From assembly GCA_013397935.1 (NCBI GenBank), contig VZRN01004250.1, positions 324,569 through 388,568 on the forward strand: 64,000 nucleotides of DNA, read 5' to 3'. This stretch comes from Dasyornis broadbenti. Lineage: Eukaryota; Chordata; Aves; Passeriformes; Dasyornithidae. This document shows positions 34,361 to 46,200 of this stretch, piece after piece. The stretch's first letter is position 1; every line of letters begins with the position of its first letter. A program made the translations under genes and the position numbers. The notes beneath the pieces were generated by a model that searched no databases, had not been told where the DNA came from, and was given only the letters and a program-made list of their open reading frames with translations.

Positions 34361-37300
34361 TTATAATAGTAACAACACTTCAAACAGTTTTCAAAACTTC
34401 AAACAGAATTCAACCGTGGTAGTGCAGATGTCAAAAAAAAGATCCCCCTGATTTGAATTTTCCTATCCTGAGCTGTGGCAGCTCCATTTGGAGCTTGCTT
34501 CCCTCATGCTGGGTGGCTGGGCCAGGTCTGAGCGTGGCTCTGTGCTGCCCTGACACGCTTCACTCACAGTGGAGGGCAGCAGAAGCCAAATGTGACTTTT
34601 CTGGCATTGTCTAACGTGAGAGTTTGAAGCTGGGAGGTCCAGATCCTACCCTGAAGTGTAATTGCAATTCAGGAAGGATTGATGCATCCAGCTGGCTTCA
34701 GAGCAGACCAATTTGGTAATCGTCCTGGACAGCCCTTGTCTCGTTTTAAACTTTCTCAGGGTGTTTAAGAGAGTTGTAGAGCAGCGTGAATTTAACAGCA
34801 TTCAGGAAAGCCAAGCACCTTGCACCAGCTTCAGGGACTGAGGAGCTGGACTGCCAAAGGGACCTTCTGTGTCATTCCTAAAATGCTTGTCCAGCTGGGA
34901 CAGCTTTTCTGACCTGGAATGTGTTTACCTAAGTGTGCTCTGCACAGCAAACAGAATAAGAAAGCGTTTTAAGAACAACCCCTGACGCTGAGTCCACACT
35001 GCCCCGAACAGTTTGTCAGATCCTGCATGCGGAAGCCTTTGTGCTCATTATTCATGAGCACAGGTGAGGATGCAGGAGCTTTATGGACAATGCATTCTGA
35101 ACTCCCAAAGAGAGAATATTTGCCATAGAAACCCGAGTCCAAGAGCTGAAAACACCCGGCTGGGGAAGGCACACACAGAAAGATTCTCTCATTCCTGGCT
35201 GTGGCTTATTCAGGCAGAGAACTTGTTTACCCATTCTGAATATTTGACCTTTCTACTTTTTGGAAATGGTATTTTTTTTTTTTTCCTCTTAATTATGTGG
35301 AAGGAGCACTTCCTTTCAGAGCGCTGATGGACTTCTCTATAAATAGCTCCTCATGTCCCAGAACCTCACACCGGAGCCTTCAGCAAAGTCAGCATCCCTA
35401 GGACTTTTTAAGCCTGAGATGGGAACCACGTGGAGTTTAATCATTAATCACCAGTCTTTAATTAACAGCTCTGGGCTTTGAACAAAAGGCACTTTACTGC
35501 AAGGCTGCTGAGGGGCCCTGAACTCTTCAGTGTGCTTTCATTTGGGGGACCTGGTGGCCTTCCAAAGGGGGCTGGTGGAGCAGCCTTCTCCTGGTGGGAA
35601 GGGTCAGGCAGCCCGGGAACAGCAGATGTTTGTGGCCTGATCTCCATTTTCACAATTGTCCCCTTTGCGTGGCTGCAGCCTGGAGCTGGCTCAACGTGGG
35701 GATGCTGCCAGCTCCCCGAGGTGGGCAAAGAAACAGAGAATCTCCAGAGCCTCCATCACGTGAGGTGGGTTTTAACCGGAGGAAGGAAGGAAGAAAGTTG
35801 CTCCAGGCTTGGAAAATTTTATAGGGGAGTGCTCAAAATTGAGCACTCAGGAGAGAAAGAAAACATTGCTATAAAAGTTGACTCAGCCAATATTTTTCTG
35901 CATTCCTGCTGCTGTGATTGAGGATATTTGTTTTTAATATAGGTTTCTCCCATTTGTAGTCTGGCTTTGCCGTAGTAAAAACTAAAGGGCAGATCCTCAG
36001 CTGATATAAATTGGCTCCAGTGAAGTTAATGGAGCCGTGCTGGTTGGTACCAGCTGAGGGATCTGGCTCCTGCTGCAGCACTCGATACCCCCATTACAGT
36101 GCCATGATTACGATACTAATTCAGTAAAATGGCTTCGCAGAGCCATAAAACCAACCCAGAGGATGGAAGATGAAAGGACTTCCTCCCCAACAGACCTGGT
36201 GTTTTTCAACAAAATGTTTTCCTGTATGTCCTCTTTTGTCAGAAAACGCTCTTGAACAACATTTTTTTTACGCCAAATGCACCGTCTCTGGCAAAACTCC
36301 CCCTGGGAAAGGCTCATTTTGGGTTCAGGGTCCAAGACAACATTTATGGCAAACACAGGGCAGGTTGAGGCTTGAGCAAGAGAATGAATTGGATCTTTAA
36401 AGGGCAGGGGTGATACTGCAGAGTCAAAGCCCTGAGGAAACCTTGACTTCTGAAAAATAGGAGTTCTCATCCTGGTGGGTAGAACATCGATCATTTTGCT
36501 CCAGCTCTGCCCGGTCTGGTTTTTCTCGTTCTGTCTGCACTGGGAGAAAGATCCAGCGGAGCTGTGTGGAGCCGTGTGCTTCCCTGGGGTCACAGTCACA
36601 GGGCTGAAGGATGTGGTGGTGCTTTTCCTCCTGGTGCTCAGCCCCTCAGCAGGCAGCAGAAGATGCTGGCCTTGAGGGGTGGGGAGTGGGATAACCTGTG
36701 CTGCCTCATTGCTCGGAGCCGTTGAGCACCGACGGGAATAAACAGACACCAAGGCCTAAATAAAGGCAGATGGATGCATAGCTCGATCCCTGGGATGAAA
36801 TATTTTGTTTGCCATAGCACTGCTGAGCTGCACATGGGCTTTTCTGTGCCAGACGGGATTTTTACAGGGACATTGCTAAATGGAGGCAATAAATTTAACT
36901 TTAAAGGACCATGAATTGAAGCTTTTGGCTAAAAGCTGAAATGCTGTTACTCTTTACTGGGCCCTTTTAACTTCACTTGGAACAGGACAGTATATTTTAC
37001 TTCTAAGGCCCTTGGAAGTTGAAGGCCCTGCCTGTGGCAGGTCTCCATCAGCTCCTTGAGAGCTGGGACCTTGTGGAGCAGCAGCCCAACGCTGTGGTTG
37101 AACCTTTCAAGGTGAATATGAACCAACCCAGGTTTTCTGGGTAAAGGTGAAACACAGAAAAATCCCACCTGTGGGTTAAGGAGAGCTGTGGGTTACACTT
37201 CTGTCGGCTGTGGGGAGTGCTGTGCCACTGTGAAATCAAATATCAGTACAGTTTCAAGTGCCAGAAGAGCTAAAAGGACACACACATGTGTTTCAGGGGT

Positions 37301-39910
37301 AGAAAAAACAATGCCCAGTGTCTTGAACTAGCAAATTAGGCTGACTCTTGCTTCCAGACCTGAGCTGGTCCCCAGGCAACGGTCATACAAATGCTGATTC
37401 AAAGAAGTAGTTTTCCTACACACTCAACACTGTGAAATAACCTAAACTATTCCCAGTTTTGACCCTTCTGGTGACACGATCCAGTTTTAGTCTATTTATA
37501 CCCTCTGCTGCTTTGAAGGAAAAACACTGGGTTTGCACTAAACCCTTTTCAGAAGCAGCAAAACTTTTCTTGCTAACATCTGGTTGAGCTTTCTGCATCT
37601 GCTCCTGGGACGTGTCCCCAGTGTTTGAACGAGCCCTGAGACTGGGATATTCAGGGCTGGGAAAACAGCTGCAAGTCTATAAGGTAAAGGCGGAATTCGG
37701 CTGCATTTGGCATCCATGCTCTTCTCTCCCAGGTCTTTAAAAAACATCAGGAATGTGTGGATCCAGCACAGAGTGACAGTGGATGCTGTCCTGGCTGTCT
37801 GCTCCCAGCCAAGGCTCTTGGACTGAGATGGGATGATTTGTCTCGTTGCAAGTGTTGTGAGGTTGGGGTCTGGATGCCTTGGTTACCCAAAGGGATCGGG
37901 AATCTTACACTTTCAGCTGGTATTTAAAAAAACCCTTTGAAACAAGAATCCAGGCTGGCAGGCTGAGGGGACCAGCGGATACACACAGGTCTTACTTTTG
38001 TGATGATGTGCCCATCTCTTACACTAATTGCAGAAAAAGATGACTGAAATGGAAACCTTTGCAGAACCCAGGTCTTTATGCTTCCTTAGACAGACATTTG
38101 TGGCCAAGCATCTCCCCGGAGCCTGCAGAGCCTCCTGTGCTATCCTGCGTGTTCCTGCCCGGCTCCTGGAAAGGGAGGCAGAGCCACCGCAGCGGGAGAG
38201 GTGGGTGAGGAGAACCCGTGTTGGATCCAATCAGGCAAAGGAAAGCTTTGGAGCATATGGACCCCAATGTGTGGTCCAAGTACAACAGCTTGGTGAGTGT
38301 CCTGCAGGGAGACTTTTACCAGCACTGCAACAACAATTCATCACTGCCTGAAGGCTTGATGGGTCTGGTGCTCCTCGTCTTAATTGACCTCGGCTGGAGA
38401 CCTGCGTTTCAGTCCAGCTCAGTCACTGAGGACTCGGGCTGTGCCTGAGCCTTGAAGAGGAGATTTATCAGAGAATCACATGATTAATGGAACTGAGTGA
38501 TCTCTCTTCAAGAGTGGCCAGGAATTGAATTCGCAGAGCAGGGATTTTGGCAGGTGTGAGGTGCTGGCAGAGCCAGACCTGATCGCCCGTGGGCTCAGTG
38601 GGGTGCAGCCTCGGGCTGGGTGTGGGCAGCTTTGGGGGTCAGGGAGGAGGTCTGGCAGAACTGGAGGCACAAAAGTCTGGGTGTGGGTTTGGATTAAAAA
38701 AATAGGGTGTGTGGATTATTAACCCTTCATGCAGCAGCACCAAAATTAGGATTATCCACAGCCCCCTGAGAGAAAGGGCAAAAGCAAAATGAAAATCAGA
38801 GATGTTGCTCTTCCAGAGTAAATGGTGATGGAGGGTGAGGAATAAATGAACAAATAAACAGAAATCACTAAATGCTTTCTTTCTTGCCTGCTTTTCTCCC
38901 ACACTTATTTCTTTTTTCCCTCCGTGTCAACACCAAACAAGACAGACTAAAATTAATGGGGAAAGCAGCAATTAGCAAATTAGGTTAGCGGCGTGTTGCA
39001 GTGTGCCATGGCTGCCAGGTGTGAGGGGCTCTGGCAGTATATTTATTAATGGCTGTCAGAAAAGTGACACTTTGATGAATGAAGCTGGGTAATCGGCACC
39101 CTCCGACAGCGAGCACTGAGAGGCCTCAACATGCTAAACTGCAAAATCAAACCTTTCTGAACCCCCGTGCAAAAATACAGCAACAAAAATTGCTGTGAGA
39201 GGAACGTGTTTTTCCATCAGGGATTTGAATTCACGTTCTCCTCTAAATACTATCTTTTTTCTTTTTTTTTTTTTTTCCCTGTAACAACTCTGCTGGGAAA
39301 AACTTGTCAGGCTGAAGGTTTCTCAAGGCTTTTGAAGATTTTCGTTGGAATATGGGGTTTGAGAATTTCTAAATACGGGCAGCTTTGAACTGTAGGTCTT
39401 GCTCTGTGGTGTGGGTCTATCCCAGTAGCACTATCAAAGCCAACTGTGTTACCCTCACACCTTCTGGGCTTTGCCCTTTAAGCATTAATAATCCACAAAC
39501 TGAGCTTGGGAACCACCTCCCTGCCTGAGATATCAGGGTCTCTTGCCTGGTGGTCAGCGATTGCTCCGCTCCTAATTAACACCACTGACCTGTGCTTCCC
39601 AGGAGCCCACGCTGTGCGCAGGAAAAGGTAAAATGTGTTTCATCTACAGGTGAAACATTTCTGGCATCAAGGCTCACCAGTGGTGTTGTTGTATCCTGAT
39701 GTTTTCACTCTTGGTAATTTCAGCTTCGAGTCCCTTCCGATGGAGATGTTGTTCCTGTCGTGTTGCAGAGCAGAAAGGCCTTGCAAAGTGAGGGCCTTGC
39801 TGCCCTTGTGAAATCCTTGCTCACTTCTGCCCCTTGGGCTGACCAGAGCATTCTGGGAATGGCTCAGCTGAACCAGAGGTGAAAAACAAGTGACAGAACC
39901 GGAAAACAAT
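34361..39910. other. Non-coding single-copy DNA
   Basis: No gene or mobile element identified. Open frames such as 36108-36752 (minus, 214 codons) and 38028-38351 (plus) show no domain. A possible donor-like GGTGAGT at about 38292 follows an open frame, but no acceptor or similarity supports an exon. T-runs lie at 35271-35284 and 39257-39276. Confidence 0.5.
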
Positions 39911-40136
39911 TGTTAGAACCCATGGGTGCTCCCAGCGTGGGGCTGGTGGTTGGTCACACCTGATGCGTGTTCCTGTCGTGGTTCATGGGGGTTGGTTCAA
40001 CACGTTTGTTGTGCCTCACAAGGTTGGGAACTCAGAACAAAGTCACGGTTTAAGAACCCTGGATTTTTGCAATAAAGTGTCTTCGCTGATCACCATCTTG
40101 TGGAGTCCATGCCATCAACCACTGCGCTGTTGGACA
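39911..40136 (+). mobile_element. Possible short LTR
   Basis: The stretch runs from TGTTAGAACCC to GTTGGACA. It contains 'tgtcgtggttc' at about 39974 and an AATAAAGTGTCTTCGCTGATC segment (about 40070-40090) followed by roughly 50 bases to a CA end. This resembles the poly-A signal and U5 part of an LTR. No matching target-site duplication is seen (ACAAT against TTAAT), and no second copy exists in the window. The call rests on layout only and may be wrong. Confidence 0.35.
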
Positions 40137-43100
40137 TTAATTATATAAGTGATCAATCAGGGGCATCACTACGTGATCTGTGGCTGGCATTGGGAGTGTG
40201 TCAGGGTGAGGAGCTACAGGGGAAGCATTAATGCTGCAGGTTGTTGTGTAAAATCAGAGGACTCTGATTGCTCCGGACCTCGGCAAGAGTTTAGAGGAAG
40301 TTTTCTTTTAGAGTTTGGGGTTTTTTTTCCATAAAGAAGTTCTTGAGAAGATTAATCTAGCTGTTGGGAGAGCATCTGGATAAAAGATCATTCTGCAAAG
40401 TGCTGGGGTACATGGAATTGTTTCCCAGGTTTGCAGACTTTGGGTTGCACACTGGAGGTAGGGTCTGTGCAGCACTTCAACAGCAGAGCTGCTCAAATCT
40501 CTCCATTCCGTGGAGAAATTGAATACATTTTTATAAAATCTTGGTTCTGGTTTTGGCCAGCTAAAACAACTGTGTAAGTTTTGATTAAAAACATGAGAAT
40601 AAATGTAAATCATATCCCAGGCATTCATCTGTTCTTCTAGTTTGAAATGAAGCTGAAGGATCTTTCTGGAATTATCCATCAGGATCTGTGGGCTTGTTAA
40701 ATTTGGATTGGCACTCAAAGCAAATCTGAAATTGCTCTCTTATGCTTTAATAATTGTATTTAGTTTCCTAATTTGGCTGGTAAGTTTATCTCAGAAGATA
40801 ATTGAACTTTCAAAAGTATAAGCTGACCAGATGGTAGGAAATACTTCAAAATAAACTTTCTTTCTGAAACTTTGCTCTGTTTTCACTCTCTCTCCCACGA
40901 AAACAGTCCGCCTGCACAGCTCCAACCTGCGGAGGTGCACGTTCTGAAATCAAACAACTCCTGAACGAAGCCAGGTCATTCCCTCTACATGGCAGAACCA
41001 TGCCAAGAAAAACCAGCGGAGCCACCAGTGCTGCTGCTTCCTCGTGTCAGCTTCTGCACCAGCCTCCAAGTGATGTCCCAGCCTGTGTGGGTGCTGGGTC
41101 TGTGTGCCACCGTGGCTGCCCAGCTCTGTCAGCGCCGTTGCTCCTGTTTGAGACCTCTCTGAATGCCAGCAGTGGCTCTGGCAGCAGGAATCTGCCTCTT
41201 CCCTCCCTGCCAGGGTGATGCTTTCAGGGCTCAGCAGGCAAAAGGTGGGTTGTGCTTGTGGTGGGTAAAGATGGGTCTGGTTCCAATAATCCACTGCTCT
41301 GAGATGTTCTAAAACAAACAAGAAAAGAGAAGAAAAAAAGGGAATAGCTTATGAATTGTTCCATGGACAGGAGAAACTGTTCTTAAGCAGCTTTTGTCTC
41401 TTACTGCAGCTTTTGTTGTTGTTACTAAAGGATGCACGAGGGTCTTGTTCGGTTGCACACAGAACTGGAGAACCAGGAGCAGCTTCATGGCTGGTTTTTC
41501 TGGACCCTCCCAGCAGCAGCAGCAGCGTGCACAGCTCCAGCTGTGCTCTGGGCTGGGTTATCCATCCCTGGCTCTGCTCTCCAGAGCTCGCATCCCTGCT
41601 CTCCGTGCCAGCCCCACCCGCTGGGTTTCTCAGCTTCCAGGCTGGGGCACAAACGCTGTTGTTTCAGGTGACAGTTCCCGTGAAGGGAGCACGTTTTTCC
41701 AGCTTCAATGAGATTTAACCCCACTGCTCAAGTTCTTGTGAGTGTTCCCGAGTTTTGGGTAAGTGCAGTTCTCCAGTTTCACCGGTGCTCTGGAGAAGTT
41801 TATGGGTCCATTGCAGACAAGTAAAACCAGGTTTTCCAAGTCCTTCATTGTTTGTTTTACCCTCTTCATCACTCACCCTAGCCAGGTTTTGTCCCAGTTT
41901 AAAGAGGACTTGGTTCCCTTCATGTTCTTCATATATGAATTTTCACTCTTCTGTCAAAGTAGAAGCAGACACCAAATATTTTTCCCACTTTTTGGTGTTT
42001 ATAGTTTACATCTACTCCCTACTGTCTCGCAGTGGAGTCAGCAAGGGGCAGACCCCTGACTCTGCTCCGTGCTGTGCTGGGGAAACTCCCCCAGCTCCAG
42101 TAATCAATCACACTGCACTGAGAGCAGCTCAAACACCAAGCAAAGATAAATGGCTTGTCCGGACTGAGCTTGTCTTGCCTTCACGAGGGAAAGTATTGCC
42201 AGAAATTCCCTCTGTGTGTTGGCTGGGTGTGACTGGATGGTGCTGCTGCCCTCTGCTCACGGTGGCTCCAGTGCAGAAATGCTCTGTTGCCATCAGTGTT
42301 GTTCCTGCTCCCCTTGCTGGGCTCTGGCCACTGTCCCCATATGAAGACGAGGATTTTTTTGTGTGCTTGGTATCCACCTGCCCGAGCTGTTTTCTGTTTT
42401 CTTGCTGCACTCGGCTTGGCAGCGTTGTCATTTTCCAGGTACATGGTGTGTAATTAATGAGAATGCCATTTCCAGGTTGTTTTCAAAGACTAGATTGAGA
42501 GTCTGAGAAATTATTTCAGGCAATACCTTAGAATTTTTTGAACTACATTTTTTAACTTAAGAAAACGATGGGGATGCATCTGGAGAAAAATCACTGTGCT
42601 CATATTTTTAAGGACTTAAGGACATATTTTTAAGCAAGACTTGACCTCCTGGTAAAGATGCTGAACTTCCCACCCACCAGGGCGGCTGGGTGCACCAGGC
42701 AGGGCTGGCTGGCTCTTCCCCAAACTGTGGCAGCACTTCCCTGCGTGGAGTAAGGAAAATTGTGCCCTTGTGGTGGTCTCAAGGGGTGGTGGCGGGTTTT
42801 GCTGAGGAGATTGGTTTCTATCCCGCCCTGAGGAGCTGAAGGGGTAGAAGGATGTGCTGTGATTTGGCCCAGAGTGCTCTCGCTGCCCCTCGGGGCTGGC
42901 TGGGCTGGCTGAGCTGGGCAGAGGTGTTGGCTGGGATATCTGTATTTTATTAGACCTGTTACTTCTTTCACAAGAGTAATAAGTCTGCTTTATGGGAGAC
43001 CCTGAGTGACTGCACGAGGAGCACAGAGATTGGTTTTGGCACCTTTGCTCCCTAGGACACTGCTGTCCCCAGCACTGGAGCACAGTGCCCAGGCACAGAC

Positions 43101-44188
43101 TCTGATGATGCACGATCGTGCTCCTTTAGGGATCTCCTCGCCCACTTTCCTCCTGAGCAGGTATCCCCAAGAGTCTCTGCTGAGCCTTGTATTGCTTCAT
43201 ACTTTGGTTTTACTTTTCTGTTTGCAAAAAGGGAGGTCTGAAAGACTCTCAGGCAGCAAATGTTTCTCTTTGGCTCCTTTCTGCCTCTGAAGTCACCTGT
43301 TTCTCTGCCCTGATCATTCCCCCAAGCCCTGCGGCAGCACTGCTTTGCAGTAATGCTCCCTACAGAGCTCTTGTGGGTTGGTCAAGGGAATGGTGGTTTT
43401 TCTTCACGTTGGGGTCACAGCCCACACTTCTAGACTGGCACTTTCCTCAGGGAACATGGCATGCTCTGCCTCCACATGCTGGACAGGTTTATGTTTCAAA
43501 TTCAGGTGAGTTTTCTCGAGAGGGTGAATGTGTGAAAACAGTGAAGTTCCTGTTGGCTTCGGGGGGTTTTCTGAGCATCGTGACTCTTTCATTCCCACTG
43601 GTCTGCAGGTGCCTGTGGGCTGGGTGCAAGGCTGAGCGTGTGCCTGTCTCTGGTGATCTCCGGAGCGTCGGCGCTGCAGCTGCCATCAGTGTTCATGGGC
43701 TAAAGCCTCTCACGCCAATCTGGGAACAGACTCCTGCTAATCGTGCACCAGCCACCCCCTGGGACCTCTGGGAGGGTGCTGCATCCCAGGAGAGGCGCTT
43801 CCAGTGATCCAGCACCTTGGGATAAATAAATAAGGAGCTAAAGTTAGACCCCAGTCCAGCAAGGCTGATTCAGTGCCAGCATTATAACACTGAGAAATCG
43901 GTTATCAGCGATGCCAACCTTTATCCTCTGGTCCTGGCCTGGTCCACTGCTGCACGGTGCCATCTTTGGAGCCATCCATCAGCACTCAGGCTCACCTGGA
44001 TGATGTATGGTGCCCATAGATCCTTATAGCGGGAGTGCACTCTGATGTATTGCTCCCATACATCACGGACAGAGCTCACCCCGGTGATGTATGAGTGCCC
44101 TGAGAATGGATTACTCAAATGCTGGTATTGTTCAGGGATAAAGCCAAGCCAAGGAGTGGATTCAATTTAATTACAGCACAAATGGTAG
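40137..44188. other. Non-coding single-copy DNA
   Basis: No gene recognised. The 232-codon frame 41755-42453 and 206-codon frame 43187-43807 (plus) have no recognisable domain and overlap long minus-strand frames. A small set of direct and inverted GATGTATG-type repeats lies at 43989-44100, next to LTR copy 2. Confidence 0.5.
44057..44093. repeat. Short perfect hairpin
   Basis: CATACATCAC (44057-44066) is perfectly complementary to GTGATGTATG (44084-44093) across a 17-base loop. Related GATGTAT words at about 43998 and 44043 suggest a small decayed repeat cluster. Function unknown. Confidence 0.7.
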
Positions 44189-44850
44189 TGTTGGAAAACA
44201 CAGCAGTTTAAAAATGTTTCATATAACCTTAGCCAGGTTTGTCCACCTTTGCCCCGGGGGAAGGGAACTGAAGCTCCTTCCCAGGGCATTGTTTCTCCAG
44301 GTGAGGCCTGGTGAGCTCAGCATCCCAACAGCCTGGGAGCAGCCCAGAGATACCCAGAGAGATAAAAACCATCAACAGAACATCAGTGGAACATCAGTGG
44401 CCATCTACAAACATCAGCCACGTACAAACAAACATCTACCCCAGACGCATATCTGCCAGTCTGTGAATATCTATCCAAGGAGCCGCCCCTAGCAGAGCAG
44501 AAGACATCTGGCCTGGAAAGGATTGATAACAAAATTGAAGAATGGAAGTCTAATTCACATCGGAGCCGAAGAGATTTGGATCCAATAGGAAACTGAATAC
44601 TGGGGGTTGCTCAACTCTGGACCAATGAATTTTAAAGCAATGCATCTCTATGGGTTTTGACTGGATAACGTTTGGGGAAAATCCGGTAAAATTGTGTTTT
44701 CCATGGAATGATTCTCTCTACACACCCAGGCTATATGTGGATGAGATGATTTTTGTAGCACATCCTGGCCAGAAAAGACAGTAATTATTGACTCTCTAAC
44801 ATTAAAAATGTTATAGGAGAGTTTTTGTTTTTCCCGTAGTTTCAGTGACA
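44189..44850 (+). mobile_element. Solo LTR, family A copy 2
   Basis: A 662-base element starting TGTTGGAAAACACAG and ending GTTTCAGTGACA, in the orientation opposite to copies 1 and 3. It is the most divergent copy. It carries about 60 extra bases around 44343-44430, including a doubled ACATCAGTGG. It has only a single 'ttctggccaggatg' unit where the other two have a tandem pair, and the AATAAA is lost. Flanking tetramers GTAG and GTAT match at 3 of 4. No internal viral sequence is adjacent, so it is solo. It is probably older than copies 1 and 3, or of a different subfamily. Confidence 0.85.
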
Positions 44851-46109
44851 GTATCCGGGTGCCAGGAGCACTTTGGTCCTGCCTGTGGAAATACGAGCCC
44901 CGGCCGTGGTGCTCTTGGGTGCTACTGCTGAGTATCAGGAGAAGAGGTGCCGTGTTTTAAAGGAATGGTCATTTTTCAGAGAAATATTGAAGGATAATTT
45001 TGAGAGCTCTGTAGAGGGCAGTGTGCAGGGAGCTCCTGAGTGGACATTGGAGCAATCAGGGCAGGGCACTGCTCCTGCCTGGAAGCTGGGAGCTGTTAGG
45101 GTGGCTGAGCATTTTGGAAAGTGTGAGGCAAGGGGATTTTCTTTTGCTCACTGAAAATTGCTGGACACCTCTAGGCAGAGCGACATACTCACTGCCAAAA
45201 TACTGTCTTCTCCACCAGGCAGACAGGCTTTGAATCCAACACTGCATGTAAGTATTGTCTGCTTTTATTGGCGGGGTGTTTTAATTTGACCAAATTGACC
45301 AAAATTTGAGCAAATTTGAAGGGAATATTATGTTGTTCCCTTGGGCTTTCTCACACAGATGGCATCCAAAACCTGAGGAGAGGACACTTAGACCGTTAGA
45401 ACACACCTTTGCCAATCATCTCTGGGGAAATTCCAAGTGATAGAGCCCAATGTAGAGCAGTTTTGTAAAGCATCCAGAAATTAGAAAGTAATTCCTATGA
45501 AAATCTTCACTGGGTTCTTGTCTCTTTCTCTTCTCTTTCTCACATCTCTTTCTGCTGCTTGGTATTCAAACAAAAATGTAGCTCAACTTCACTCTAAAAT
45601 CAACTTTACTTCCAAATAAGGCCCTGTAAGGTTGTCTCATGATCAGGGATTTATTTTTTATGAGAAAGAGACTTCCATGTGTGTTATCTGATTGCCAAAG
45701 GACGGCATGCTTTAAACTCTGCTTTTTGTAACATCCTTGTTTGCAATGGAAGCTCCTCTGGGAACAAACAGACGATCGAGAACTAAGGTGAAATTTCAGA
45801 AACCATCTGTTTAATATATCACACCTATTGTGAAAGCTCAAACCAGGTTATTTTAACTACAGAAAGACATGAAAATGCTTCCTTTCTTGGACACGAAAGA
45901 TAAAATCCTGTTTCCCCATGCGTCAAGAGGGTTTCTAAGTAACCAGGACTTGACCCAGTCTCTTCCAGAAGAGTTTCTGATCATTGATTACCAAGAAAAA
46001 TTTGATTATTCTTTTAGAGAAACATTGAGCCGGGGTAGCAAGGTGGCAGCAATACTTGGTCCATGTCCAGTGTTTTATACCTGCAAATCCAGGCATTTTC
46101 CAAGCCAGG
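44851..46109. other. Non-coding DNA
   Basis: No gene, tRNA-type primer-binding site or internal proviral sequence is seen after the LTR. Open frames are short. Confidence 0.5.
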
Positions 46110-46200
46110 TAGATACAGGTTTTGCAGATGAGAAATTTGCAGCACACACAGAAAAAGTGACTGGTTCAAGGTGATGTGGCAGGGCTTGGAAGAGAAGTTG
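46110..46200 (-). mobile_element. MIR-like SINE remnant
   Basis: 'ttttgcagatgagaaa' followed by 'cagaaaaagtgactgg', 'ttcaaggtgatg' and 'ggcagggcttgg' follows the reverse-complemented MIR core order (cagatgaggaaactga, agtgacttgcccaaggtca, ggcagagctggg). Old, heavily mutated, non-coding. Confidence 0.6.

Noticed and set aside
36108..36752. 214-codon minus-strand frame
   Set aside because: No similarity recognised and no exon-like boundaries.
38218..38292. Frame ending at a GGTGAGT donor-like site, reading ALEHMDPNVWSKYNSL
   Set aside because: No convincing acceptor and no family recognised; a lone donor consensus is common.
41755..42453. 232-codon open frame
   Set aside because: No domain recognised, compositionally like chance translation, and overlapped by long minus-strand frames.
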